Shown here: piece by piece, positions 18,317 through 26,544 of the stretch
How positions within the stretch are numbered: position 1 is the first letter of the stretch
Layout of the letters: every line of letters begins with the position of its first letter
NCBI RefSeq assembly: GCF_000447205.1
Contig: NZ_AUWY01000060.1
Span: 2,501-37,823, forward strand
DNA from: Sphingobium ummariense RL-3
Lineage (GTDB): Bacteria > Pseudomonadota > Alphaproteobacteria > Sphingomonadales > Sphingomonadaceae
Direction of reading: 5' to 3'
DNA length: 35,323 nucleotides
The notes under the pieces: model-generated
Told to the model about the DNA's origin: nothing
The model's database searches: none
What the model saw: the letters and a program-made list of their open reading frames with translations, nothing else
Program-made: the position numbers and the translations under genes

Positions 18317-20310
18317 AGTATGTGACAGCCGCGCTGATCGGCGCAACCGCCCTTTTCGGGACCGCTATTGCCCAGCCGTCCGAGCCAGCCAGCCTTTTCG
18401 GTCCCGACCAGCGCAACCGCATCGACCTCAGCGTCATCGACGGCAAGCTGAGCTACACCGTCTCACGCGACGGCAAGCCCGTGCTATCGCCATCCCCGAT
18501 CGGCATGTTCACCAGCCAGGGCGCGCTGGGCGGGTCCGACCTGGAGATCGTCGGCACCGAGCGTGCCAGCGTGAACGAGGTCTACCGTCCTGTCGTGGGT
18601 AAGGCGGCGGAGGTGCCGGACCGCTACGAACAACTGACGATGCACCTGCGGCGCAAGAAGGATGGCGTGACATTCGATTTAGTGGCGCGCGCCTATGCCG
18701 ACGGCATCGCCTATCGCTTCGTCGTGCCGCCACAGGACCGGTTCAAGGCGCTGGATATCTATTGGGAAACTACCGGCTTTTACTTCCCGGCTGACTATGA
18801 CTGCTGGGGCGCCAATGCGGGCGTCCACGCCAACAGCCATGAATTCGAGTTCGACCCCGTCAAGGCGTCGCGGATGCGCAACTTCCACCTCTATGATGCG
18901 CCTCTGCTGTGCAGCACGGGCAAGGCCGGCACGACCTTCGCCCTCGCCGAGGCGGACAAGCGCGATTATGCCGGTGGTTATTTCCGCCGGCGCGGCGACG
19001 GCGGGCTGGGCGTCAACATCAGCCTGACGACGCGCACCGACAATCCGCAGGACAGCGCCGGGTTCAGGACGGCCGTGCGTGCGTCGCTGGCCGACGGGCC
19101 GCTGGTGACGGCATGGCGCGTGGTGATGCTGGGCGACACGCCGGGCGACCTCATCCCGTCCAACCTCATCACCTTGCTGGCCGAGCCGTCGAAGATCGCC
19201 GACACAAGTTGGATCAAGCCGGGCAAGGCGGCGTGGGACTGGTGGAACGGCTGGGCGGTGGACGTGCCAGACGCTGGCGTCAACACCACCACCTACAAGG
19301 CCTATATCGATTTCGCGCAGAAAATGGGCCTTGAATATGTGCTGATCGATGAAGGCTGGTACAAGGGCAGTTCGGAAGCGCCCACGCCTGCCGACGTGAC
19401 CGTCCCGATCCCGCAGGTCGATATGCCCGGTATCGTCCGCTACGCTCAGGAACGGGGTGTGGGCATCTGGGTCTGGCTGCAATGGAAGCAGCTGGAGCGT
19501 CAGATGGACGACGCGCTCGCCCTCTACGAAGCCTGGGGGATCAAGGGCATCAAGGTCGACTTCATGGACCGCAACGACCAGGAAATGGTCGCCTTCTACC
19601 ACCGCATCCTGTCGACCGCGGCGAAACGCCACTTGATGGTCGATTTGCACGGCGCTTATCCCCCCGACGGGCTGGCGCGCACCTGGCCCAATTACATGAC
19701 GCAGGAAGGCGTGCTGGGCGCGGAATATAACAAGTTCGGCACTCGCATCACCGCCAGCCACAATGTGACCCTGCCCTTCACGCGCGGCCTGCTGGGGCCG
19801 ATGGACTATACGCCGGGCGGTTTCCACGCGGTTTCGCCGGCGGAGTTCGCAGGCAAGGTCCGCCTGACCCGCCCCTATGTCCAGACGACGCGCGGCCAAG
19901 GCCTCGCCATGTATGTGGTCTATGATAGTCCCATCGTCATGCTGGCGGACAGCCCCGACAGCTATATTTCGGCCGACGGGACATTGGCGGCGGGCGCGGA
20001 TTTCCTGAAGGAGGTGCCGTCGAGCTGGGACGAAACCCGGTTCATCGCTGGCGAGATCGGCGGATATGTCGTGATGGCCCGCCGCAAGGGCTCCGTTTGG
20101 TATATTGGGGCGATGACCAATGAGAGCGGCCGTAGGATCAGCGTGCCGCTCAACGCTCTGGGAGTGAACCGGCGGTGGCGCGCGCGGCTCTGGCAGGACG
20201 GGGCGGACATGAACAGCCTGCGTACGAGCAACATGGACGCACGCAGTGTGCTGTCGCTGACTCTGGCACCGTCGGGCGGTGCGGTCGTAGTGCTGACGGC
20301 GGTGAACTGA
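18313..20310 (+). CDS. Exported GH97 glycosidase, retaining alpha-galactosidase type
   Basis: This 665-residue enzyme has a cleavable signal peptide (MKYVTAALIGATALFGTAIA). The N-terminal beta-sandwich domain covers roughly residues 25-290 and the barrel about 300-560 (AWDWWNGWAV onward), with a small C-terminal sandwich. The GIKVDFMDRNDQ segment carries an Asp (about 416) at the nucleophile place of retaining GH97 members; inverting SusB-type enzymes have no Asp there. TQEGVLGAEYN holds the likely acid/base Glu (about 465). Alpha-galactosidase activity is therefore more likely than alpha-glucosidase. The start overlaps the GH31 stop (ATGA), with GGAGAGACGAG as ribosome binding site. It is the last gene of the operon. 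Confidence 0.88.
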   Translation: MKYVTAALIGATALFGTAIAQPSEPASLFGPDQRNRIDLSVIDGKLSYTVSRDGKPVLSPSPIGMFTSQGALGGSDLEIVGTERASVNEVYRPVVGKAAEVPDRYEQLTMHLRRKKDGVTFDLVARAYADGIAYRFVVPPQDRFKALDIYWETTGFYFPADYDCWGANAGVHANSHEFEFDPVKASRMRNFHLYDAPLLCSTGKAGTTFALAEADKRDYAGGYFRRRGDGGLGVNISLTTRTDNPQDSAGFRTAVRASLADGPLVTAWRVVMLGDTPGDLIPSNLITLLAEPSKIADTSWIKPGKAAWDWWNGWAVDVPDAGVNTTTYKAYIDFAQKMGLEYVLIDEGWYKGSSEAPTPADVTVPIPQVDMPGIVRYAQERGVGIWVWLQWKQLERQMDDALALYEAWGIKGIKVDFMDRNDQEMVAFYHRILSTAAKRHLMVDLHGAYPPDGLARTWPNYMTQEGVLGAEYNKFGTRITASHNVTLPFTRGLLGPMDYTPGGFHAVSPAEFAGKVRLTRPYVQTTRGQGLAMYVVYDSPIVMLADSPDSYISADGTLAAGADFLKEVPSSWDETRFIAGEIGGYVVMARRKGSVWYIGAMTNESGRRISVPLNALGVNRRWRARLWQDGADMNSLRTSNMDARSVLSLTLAPSGGAVVVLTAVN

Positions 20311-20329
20311 GCGTCGGCGGCTCGACCGC

Positions 20330-20965
20330 TCAGGCAGGTGTGCCGCTGCGCCAGGCGGCCACGAAAGAGCGCGCCGCGGCGCCGACTTCGGTTGCTGTCG
20401 CGCCAGCTTTGTAAAGGGCCGACCCCAAGCCGAAGCCGTCCGCCCCCGCGGTGCGCCAGTGTTCCATGCTGTCGGGAGATATGCTGCCCACGGCCAGCAC
20501 CGGCACGTCGCGCGGCAGCACCGCGCGTTGCGCCTTCAGCATCGCCGGAGACGCCGCCTCGGCCGGAAAGAGCTTCAGGGCATGGGCACCGGCCGCGAGC
20601 GCTGCAAATGCCTCGGACGGGGTGAAATAGCCAGGCATGGACACCATGCCTGCCTTTGTCGTCGCGCTGATGACATCCACGTCACTGTTCGGCGAGATGA
20701 TAAGCTGCCCACCTGCTTCTTTAACGCGGCTGACATCGTCCGGCTTCAGCACCGTGCCTGCCCCGATGATGGCCTTTCCCTCAAGGCGTCGGGCGAGCCG
20801 TTCCACGCTGGCGAGTGGGAAGGGGGAGTTGAGGGGGACCTCGATCAGCATGAATCCCGCCTCGACCAGGGCGTCGCCGACGGAGTCTGCTTCCTCCGGG
20901 CGCACGCCTCGCAGGATCGCGACCAGTGGACATCGGGCGAAGGCTGTCGGGAAATCCAGGCTCAT
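20330..20965 (-). CDS. dgoA: 2-dehydro-3-deoxy-6-phosphogalactonate aldolase
   Basis: This 211-residue class I aldolase of the KDPG/KHG family splits the phosphorylated keto-deoxy acid into pyruvate and D-glyceraldehyde 3-phosphate. The Schiff-base lysine is Lys131 in AHALKLFPAE, and the catalytic Glu42 is in LIEVPLNSP. LVAILRGV and IIGAGTVL are standard. The LNSP and LKLFPAEAAS forms point to the DgoA (KDPGal) branch rather than Eda. The gene lies one base behind the stop of the kinase gene and ends 19 bases from the convergent GH97 gene, with no clear terminator between them. Confidence 0.93.
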   Translation of the reverse strand: MSLDFPTAFARCPLVAILRGVRPEEADSVGDALVEAGFMLIEVPLNSPFPLASVERLARRLEGKAIIGAGTVLKPDDVSRVKEAGGQLIISPNSDVDVISATTKAGMVSMPGYFTPSEAFAALAAGAHALKLFPAEAASPAMLKAQRAVLPRDVPVLAVGSISPDSMEHWRTAGADGFGLGSALYKAGATATEVGAAARSFVAAWRSGTPA

Positions 20966-20966
20966 G

Positions 20967-21830
20967 TCACAGCAACTCCCATAGGCGAATGGCGCCCGCG
21001 ACGAAGGCCGCCTGGCTATCGATCATCCGGACGCTGCCCCCCAGCTCTTCGATCGCACAGCTATAAAGCGAACCGAGCCCAGGGTCTGCAAGGAGATGGA
21101 CATCGCCTGCGCCGCCATGTGCGCGGCAGTCCGCGCCGATCAGGAGGCCACTGGCGTAGGATGCCATGTCCGTCCTGTCCCGCAACCCCAGCAGACTGGC
21201 CGAGCGGATGCCGAACAGCGACGCCAGCAGGTCGGCGCGTGCCGATTCCGCGACGCCTGCCCGGAATGCGGCGTCGGCGGAGACGCGGCCGATCATTTCC
21301 TGCCCAATCAGCGCATGATTCTTGAGAAGGTCGAACATCTCCCCGGTCATGGCGGTTACGAAGTCGGCGAGCGCCCCATTATTCAGCCAAGCCCATTTGC
21401 AATGCGTACCCGGCTGGCAGAGCAGCGCATTAGGTGGCGTCATCCCGGCCGCGGCAGCGCCCAGCAACTGCACCTCCTCGCCGCGCATCACGTCGGCGCG
21501 CCCGTTCGCGATGCGCTTGACACCAGGTACTATAACCACGTCATCCGCAGGACGGGCGACGGCGGTCGCCAGGTCGGCGAGTGTGGCCGACGGTTCGACA
21601 TAGCCTGTGTCCATCCAACCGCGATTGGAGCCGACCATGCCGGCCAACAGCACGGGCAGCCCCGCGTGCCGTTGGCGCAGCGCGTCCACTTCCGCAGGAA
21701 ATCCGCCCACGCCGATCGACCTGACGCCGAGGCCGTCCTGTTCGGTCGCGACCACCTCGCCGTCGACGATGCGATAGGCGCGCCGATTGGTCGTGCCCCA
21801 ATCCACCGCGAGGAAGCCGTTCCCGCTCAT
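20967..21830 (-). CDS. dgoK: 2-dehydro-3-deoxygalactonokinase
   Basis: This 287-residue ASKHA-fold kinase phosphorylates 2-keto-3-deoxy-D-galactonate at O6 for the adjacent aldolase. The phosphate-1 loop is VDWGTTNRRAYRI at residues 9-21. Other DgoK marks are LAGMVGSNRGWMDTGYV, VMRGEEVQLLGA and LLCQPGTHCKWAW. The pair could serve D-galactose released by GH97 through the De Ley-Doudoroff route, or 2-keto-3-deoxygluconate if the kinase is tolerant. Galactose dehydrogenase and galactonate dehydratase are not in the window. Confidence 0.93.
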   Translation of the reverse strand: MSGNGFLAVDWGTTNRRAYRIVDGEVVATEQDGLGVRSIGVGGFPAEVDALRQRHAGLPVLLAGMVGSNRGWMDTGYVEPSATLADLATAVARPADDVVIVPGVKRIANGRADVMRGEEVQLLGAAAAGMTPPNALLCQPGTHCKWAWLNNGALADFVTAMTGEMFDLLKNHALIGQEMIGRVSADAAFRAGVAESARADLLASLFGIRSASLLGLRDRTDMASYASGLLIGADCRAHGGAGDVHLLADPGLGSLYSCAIEELGGSVRMIDSQAAFVAGAIRLWELL

Positions 21831-22248
21831 GGCACCCGACTGCGGCAGGGGGGGACAGGCGGCGTCAGTTGCATCACCGATAGCCGGCAGATCCCCGCAC
21901 GCTCAAGAGGATATAGCCGAAGAAAGGATCGGCGACCGGCACCGCATAGAGCAGCAAGGGCTTGCGGCTGGATGTGTCGCCGCCCGACACCCGACCGTGG
22001 ATCGCGCGGAGCGCAGAAGGTGCTGCGGGTTGATCCCGTGGCCGCTGCTAACCGCAGGCTGACGGAAGACAATGGAACCCTGATTCTCCATCTCGACCGG
22101 CTGCTGGGCACAAGCCAGCACGATTGATTCCACACTATGTCGGAAGTCGATTTCAACACAAGCTATGTCCGTGAGGGGATCTGCGCCGTCCGTCAGACCT
22201 GTTTGTCCGGGTCGGCTGTGCGGTCGTTGTGACGATTGCCAAACGGGT
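21831..22248. other. Intergenic region with no supported gene
   Basis: These 418 bases separate the dgoK start from the glycosyltransferase stop, both on the minus strand, and should hold the dgoKA promoter. No gene, repeat or strong hairpin is supported. A minus-strand frame ending at 21874-21876 encodes a hydrophobic tail (YAVPVADPFFGYILL) that could be the end of a lost gene, but it is only about 58 codons long and starts nowhere convincing. Confidence 0.5.
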
Positions 22249-25200
22249 TCAGCCCGTCATCTTCTCCTGACTGGATGCCCGGTAGTCCGCCAACCTGAGC
22301 ATAGGTGCGACGGGAACCCTGCGCGGCTTTCCGATGGACCGCTGGGCGAGCAAATGGCCATAGATCTCGACAGTGCGGATCGCACTGTTGCGAGCGCTGA
22401 AATCCCTGATCCGCTTTGCCGCTCCCAGAGAGAGCCGATTGTGCAGGGTCGGGTTTGTAAGAATGCGCACAACGGCGTCGGCCAATTCCTTGCTATTGCC
22501 TTCGGAGAAAAGCAGGCCGCATTCACCGTCCAGCACGACCTCTGGGATTGCGCCGCTGCGGGAGGCGACCACTGGAACCTTGTGGACGAAGGCTTCAAGC
22601 GGCGCGAGGCCGAAGGATTCATAGCGCGAAGGAACGACCAGACAATGCGCGTGGGCCAGCAGCTTGTCGCGAATGGCGCCCGAGACCTCGCCCAGGAAAT
22701 GCACACGGCTTTCCTGTCCGCGGGGCAGGGACGCCAGAACCTTTTGCTGCCATCCATCGCTGTCTTTGCCGGCAATGACGATCCGGGCCGCGGGATCGCC
22801 CGCCAGAATGGCTTCCAGGGCGCCGAAGAGAATGTCGACTCCTTTACGCAGTTCCAGCCGGCCGATGAAGAGGACTATCTTCTCATCGGCCAGCCCTGCG
22901 CAGTCGAGATCGCCCAGCCTGTCGAGATTGTCGTAATTTTCCTGCACATTGAACAGCGGCCAATGTGCGATACCGCCGGGCGCCAGTTCCCAGCGCTCGT
23001 CGCGTTCCAGCTTATGGCACCGCTCGATCGTGGTCGCAATTTGGCCGCTGATCGGAAGCACGGCGTCGGCGTTGGCGATAAGCGTCCGCTCCGCGGCATT
23101 GAAAGCGGAGGCAGCGCCTCCAGCCACATGCCATAGGTTCATGTCCGCTGCCATTTGGAAAGGTGTCACTAGCCGCAGGACGAGGGGAGGGCGCCGCCAC
23201 CGTTCGAGGTTAGCGAAAGCCAGTGCCTGGGTATCCTTCAGCGCGCTTTCGACGATGTCGACCCGGTGCTTCTCGTGCAGGCCCGCGAGCCGGGCGAAGG
23301 CGCTGAGCGACCAATTCATGTTGTTGCTGAAGCCGCGATCCAAGTGAGGGATCACCTCTTCGCGTGTATCAGTATAACAGACGGTAAGCGGCCCTTGTCG
23401 CCAATCTCGATCCTCATGCGAGGGAACGATTAGCGATATGTGATGCCCCATCAGCAGCAGTTCGTTGGCGAGATGATAGTAGAGCGTGCCAATGCCGCTC
23501 GCATGCGTGAAAGGCGGTACTTCCTTGCTGATGATGCAGATATGCAGCGGGGCCATGTCCCGTCCGACGGCGTGATAGTCCAGATTGACTGCAAACGGCA
23601 GAAAGGCGGGCGGCGTGTCTTTGAACGTACGCGTTTTTGGCCAGTCGCGTGCGTCCGCGAGGCCCTGTTCCATCCCCTCCCAGATTGCCCGCACGCCCGC
23701 TTCGCAGGCATCTTCGGTCAATTCGCCATCGTCATGGGCGGCCACCAGCGGAGCGACGCGTTCGGTCGACAGACGTTGTTCCAGATAAGTGCGCAGCATT
23801 CGCCCTTCCAGCCCGCCATAGGCCGCAACGAAATAGCTGATGTTCTTACAGACCGTCTTCCGGTCATAATCATGTTTGCCACGCCGCTTGTGGCTTTGGG
23901 CGAATTCGTGGCGGACCAGGACGTCTTGGCTGTAACCAACCAGATGCCCCTTTAACTGCAGTCGCAGGCGTAGTTCAGCTTCATCGAGGAAATAGTCGAA
24001 CTGCTCGTCAAAACCGCCATGGCGGATCGTCGTTTCGCGCACAAAGCTCGAATTGGTGCCGGCAATGGCCCGGTACCATCCGTCCTTGCCCAGCTCCTGC
24101 TGCCGGATGCTTATCTTGGTCCTCGCGCGAATGTCGATGCCGATATCCTCGGACTGGAAGCTCAACGTACCGGCGAAGAATACCGGCCCGCCCAGCGCCG
24201 CGACGGTCAGCGGACGCTCATTATAGGCGCGAAGGACCGAGTCCACCCAGGTGTCGAAGGGAATGCTGTCGTCATCGATGAACGCCACGATGTCGCCCGC
24301 CGCATTCGCAATGCCTATATTGCGGGACGCCGACAGGTTGCAGTGCGGATTCTCCAAGACCTTGATGCCGTTGCCATAGCGGGCGAGATACGCCTTTGTG
24401 CCATCGGTGGATGGCCCATCCACCACGACCACCTCGAAATTGGGATTTGACTGGCAGCGCAAATAATCAAGGCAGCGCTTCAGATGATCAATCCGGTTGT
24501 AGGTGCAGATGACGATCGACAGCGTCTTGTAGCGATTTCTGGCTGGAAGAAGCGCAGACAGAGCTCCGCGGATCAGATGGCAGACATTTCGTTCTGAAAA
24601 GCGGTAAGCATTCTCCCGCTGCCAGTTGACCAGCCGATCATAGGCGCTCCGATCCTCCGAAAGCTTCTGGATCATTGCGACCAACTCGGCCCGATCGTCG
24701 ATCAGCCCGTGTCCAGCGGTGGTCTCCTTCGCTGCTGCGCGGTCGAGCGCCAGGACCGGCAGACCGCGCAAAGGCGCCTCCACCAGAGGAACACCGAAAC
24801 CCTCATGTTCGCTGATGGAAACATAGAACTGGCTGCTGCGGAAATAGGCTTCTCTTTCCGCATCACTGATCTTGCTGGTCAGTTCGACCTGATCCTGCAG
24901 CTTCAGTTTGGTGATGCGATCAACGATCTTCCGGTAGTAGGGGTCCTGCGGATTGTAGCCGCCGACCAAGACCAGCTTTTCCGCAATGGCAGGATTGGCT
25001 TTCCGCGCCTGCGCAAAGACGTCGATCAGGTCGAGTTGGCACTTGTTGGCAACGATCCGGCCGACAAAGAGCCACTGGCCGCGGGAACGGTTGGTATCCG
25101 CTGTAGGTCGTGGCGCACTGGGCACGATGATCGGGATGACAACTGACTTGGCCGGATCGGCGCCCGCGGTGTGCAACTCCTCCAGATTATAGGTGCTGGC

Positions 25201-25629
25201 TCCCCAATGGGCGTGGAACCGCGGCACGATTTCCTTCAGCTGTTCCCGCCCCTTCCGGCAAAATTCGTACAGGGCCGATCCGACCGGGAAGAAGCGGTGC
25301 GGAGTTATGTTGTGATAATAGATAATGCGGGTGCAATATTGCTCCAGTACCCAGGGAACCGAATGTTCCGAGAATCCGCAGAAGTGGAAAATGACGATGT
25401 CCTTTTCCGTCACCTGTACATCGGTCAGATCCCGGCGGCTGGCCGCAACGTCCTGATGGTGCCATTTCGACAAGACCATGGATTCAAGGCCCAAGCGCTT
25501 GAACTGTCGGTCAAGGTTCAGGATCTGGTTGGATACCGCATCGCCGGGGTCCAGTGCTTCCGCGACCTGAATCAGGCGGCCGGTGAATCCGGTGTCGAAA
25601 AGAGTTTCCAGAATGCTTTCGTTGCGCAC
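22249..25629 (-). CDS. Three-domain glycosyltransferase (GT4-GT2-GT4)
   Basis: This cytoplasmic protein of 1126 residues fuses three transferase domains. Domain 1 (about 1-365) is a GT4 with VGRIVANKCQLDLI and the donor-binding SEHEGFGVPLVEA. Domain 2 (about 368-600) is a GT2 with SIVICTYNR, the DxD-like FIDDDSIP and the base region GGFDEQFDYFLDEAE. Domain 3 (about 692-1085) is a second GT4 with FIGRLELRKGVD and SRYESFGLAPLEAF. All three keep their key motifs, so one polypeptide may add three sugars in a row. GTG 25629, one base after the stop of the DUF4214 gene, is preferred; an overlapping ATG-led extension to 25728 is less likely. Acceptor and sugars are unknown. Confidence 0.88.
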   Translation of the reverse strand: MRNESILETLFDTGFTGRLIQVAEALDPGDAVSNQILNLDRQFKRLGLESMVLSKWHHQDVAASRRDLTDVQVTEKDIVIFHFCGFSEHSVPWVLEQYCTRIIYYHNITPHRFFPVGSALYEFCRKGREQLKEIVPRFHAHWGASTYNLEELHTAGADPAKSVVIPIIVPSAPRPTADTNRSRGQWLFVGRIVANKCQLDLIDVFAQARKANPAIAEKLVLVGGYNPQDPYYRKIVDRITKLKLQDQVELTSKISDAEREAYFRSSQFYVSISEHEGFGVPLVEAPLRGLPVLALDRAAAKETTAGHGLIDDRAELVAMIQKLSEDRSAYDRLVNWQRENAYRFSERNVCHLIRGALSALLPARNRYKTLSIVICTYNRIDHLKRCLDYLRCQSNPNFEVVVVDGPSTDGTKAYLARYGNGIKVLENPHCNLSASRNIGIANAAGDIVAFIDDDSIPFDTWVDSVLRAYNERPLTVAALGGPVFFAGTLSFQSEDIGIDIRARTKISIRQQELGKDGWYRAIAGTNSSFVRETTIRHGGFDEQFDYFLDEAELRLRLQLKGHLVGYSQDVLVRHEFAQSHKRRGKHDYDRKTVCKNISYFVAAYGGLEGRMLRTYLEQRLSTERVAPLVAAHDDGELTEDACEAGVRAIWEGMEQGLADARDWPKTRTFKDTPPAFLPFAVNLDYHAVGRDMAPLHICIISKEVPPFTHASGIGTLYYHLANELLLMGHHISLIVPSHEDRDWRQGPLTVCYTDTREEVIPHLDRGFSNNMNWSLSAFARLAGLHEKHRVDIVESALKDTQALAFANLERWRRPPLVLRLVTPFQMAADMNLWHVAGGAASAFNAAERTLIANADAVLPISGQIATTIERCHKLERDERWELAPGGIAHWPLFNVQENYDNLDRLGDLDCAGLADEKIVLFIGRLELRKGVDILFGALEAILAGDPAARIVIAGKDSDGWQQKVLASLPRGQESRVHFLGEVSGAIRDKLLAHAHCLVVPSRYESFGLAPLEAFVHKVPVVASRSGAIPEVVLDGECGLLFSEGNSKELADAVVRILTNPTLHNRLSLGAAKRIRDFSARNSAIRTVEIYGHLLAQRSIGKPRRVPVAPMLRLADYRASSQEKMTG

Positions 25630-25630
25630 G

Positions 25631-26170
25631 TCAGAACGCCTGCGCCAAAGCGGAGGTGCGAACGACACGCGCCAGCCCTTCCATGATTCCCGACGCATCG
25701 GCCGCTTCTCCCAACGTCCGTCGGGCATCCGCGAACAGCTGGTCGACGCGATCGGGCGGCACGGGCATCTGCTGCACAGACGTCGGTCGACTTGCGTTTA
25801 ACAGCCGCTGCATGTCGGATAACTGCCTGGCGATCTGCTCATTCTGTTCGAAGAGCTGATATTCAAGGCGGTTGACTGTCCGCTCCATGCGTGCCAGCCC
25901 TGTCACCTCGTGAAACCAGCGCAGGAATTTGCTGAACGGTTTCTCCAGCGATGCAAGGCCCGGCAGCTTGACATGCATGGCAGCGGCTTCCTCCGACCGC
26001 GAAAGCGACAGGATGATCCGTTCCTTGCTCTCGCCCGACCGCAGCCGCTCAAGATGATGGGCCATGCCGTTCTCGTCGGCATTCCTCTTCAGAATGGCCA
26101 AGTATGTTGCGTCAATGAAATGCCGACCATTTAATGCAAGCAAGTCGTTAACATGGTGGATATTATACAT
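25631..26170 (-). CDS. DUF4214 domain protein with predicted coiled coil
   Basis: This 179-residue protein has a DUF4214 segment at about residues 8-60 (FIDATYLAILKRNADENGM, then HHLERLRSGESKERIILSL). A helical stretch follows (about 95-125, RMERTVNRLEYQLFEQNEQ) that is likely a coiled coil. DUF4214 domains occur in surface and extracellular proteins and next to or fused with glycosyltransferases; no enzymatic role is known to me. AGGA five bases before the ATG sets the start. It is co-transcribed with the large transferase (one-base gap) and may act as its partner or scaffold. Confidence 0.75.
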   Translation of the reverse strand: MYNIHHVNDLLALNGRHFIDATYLAILKRNADENGMAHHLERLRSGESKERIILSLSRSEEAAAMHVKLPGLASLEKPFSKFLRWFHEVTGLARMERTVNRLEYQLFEQNEQIARQLSDMQRLLNASRPTSVQQMPVPPDRVDQLFADARRTLGEAADASGIMEGLARVVRTSALAQAF

Positions 26171-26544
26171 GGACGTCCTGGAATATGCGCGATCGACCGC
26201 GGTCCTGCCCGGGCTTCGCGATCGACGAAAAAGGGTCGGAATAGACGCTTCGAGCCAGTGTAGAAGTATTTAGGGAAGCTGCGGGCCATTGCGTCGATCG
26301 GCAGCCAGTCCCGCGCTTTGAATCTGAGATGGGGGCAGGCCAGCGATCCTCCGGCTTTTCCGGCCGGGCAGCGCCAAATCCGTCGCGCAGCATTGACTTC
26401 AGCAACCCTTGGTTTCGTTGAATGATGAGACCTGCTCCCTCCCAGGTCATTCGGCAACAAAAAAGTGCTGATGAGTGTATTTTCCAAGGCGTGCCCGCGA
26501 TTCGCGGCACCCTCGTTCGCTCGATGGAATGGCGGATGCGCTGC
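26171..26544. other. Intergenic region upstream of the DUF4214 gene
   Basis: These 374 bases lie between two minus-strand genes. They must carry the promoter of the DUF4214-transferase operon, unless it is read through from the flippase gene. Short frames are present, but none has a convincing start or recognisable product. No clear terminator hairpin was seen after the flippase. Confidence 0.5.

Noticed and set aside
16973..18346. 457-codon minus-strand frame opposite the GH31 gene
   Set aside because: Antisense shadow of the GH31 coding sequence; no domain-like features.
21874..22050. Minus-strand frame ending in YAVPVADPFFGYILL and then a stop, possible tail of a lost gene
   Set aside because: About 58 codons after an in-frame stop, no start or ribosome binding site, no family recognised; too weak to annotate.
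26131..26510. Minus-strand frames of 115-118 codons upstream of the DUF4214 gene
   Set aside because: They overlap the DUF4214 start region and its ribosome binding site, and the translations resemble no protein family.
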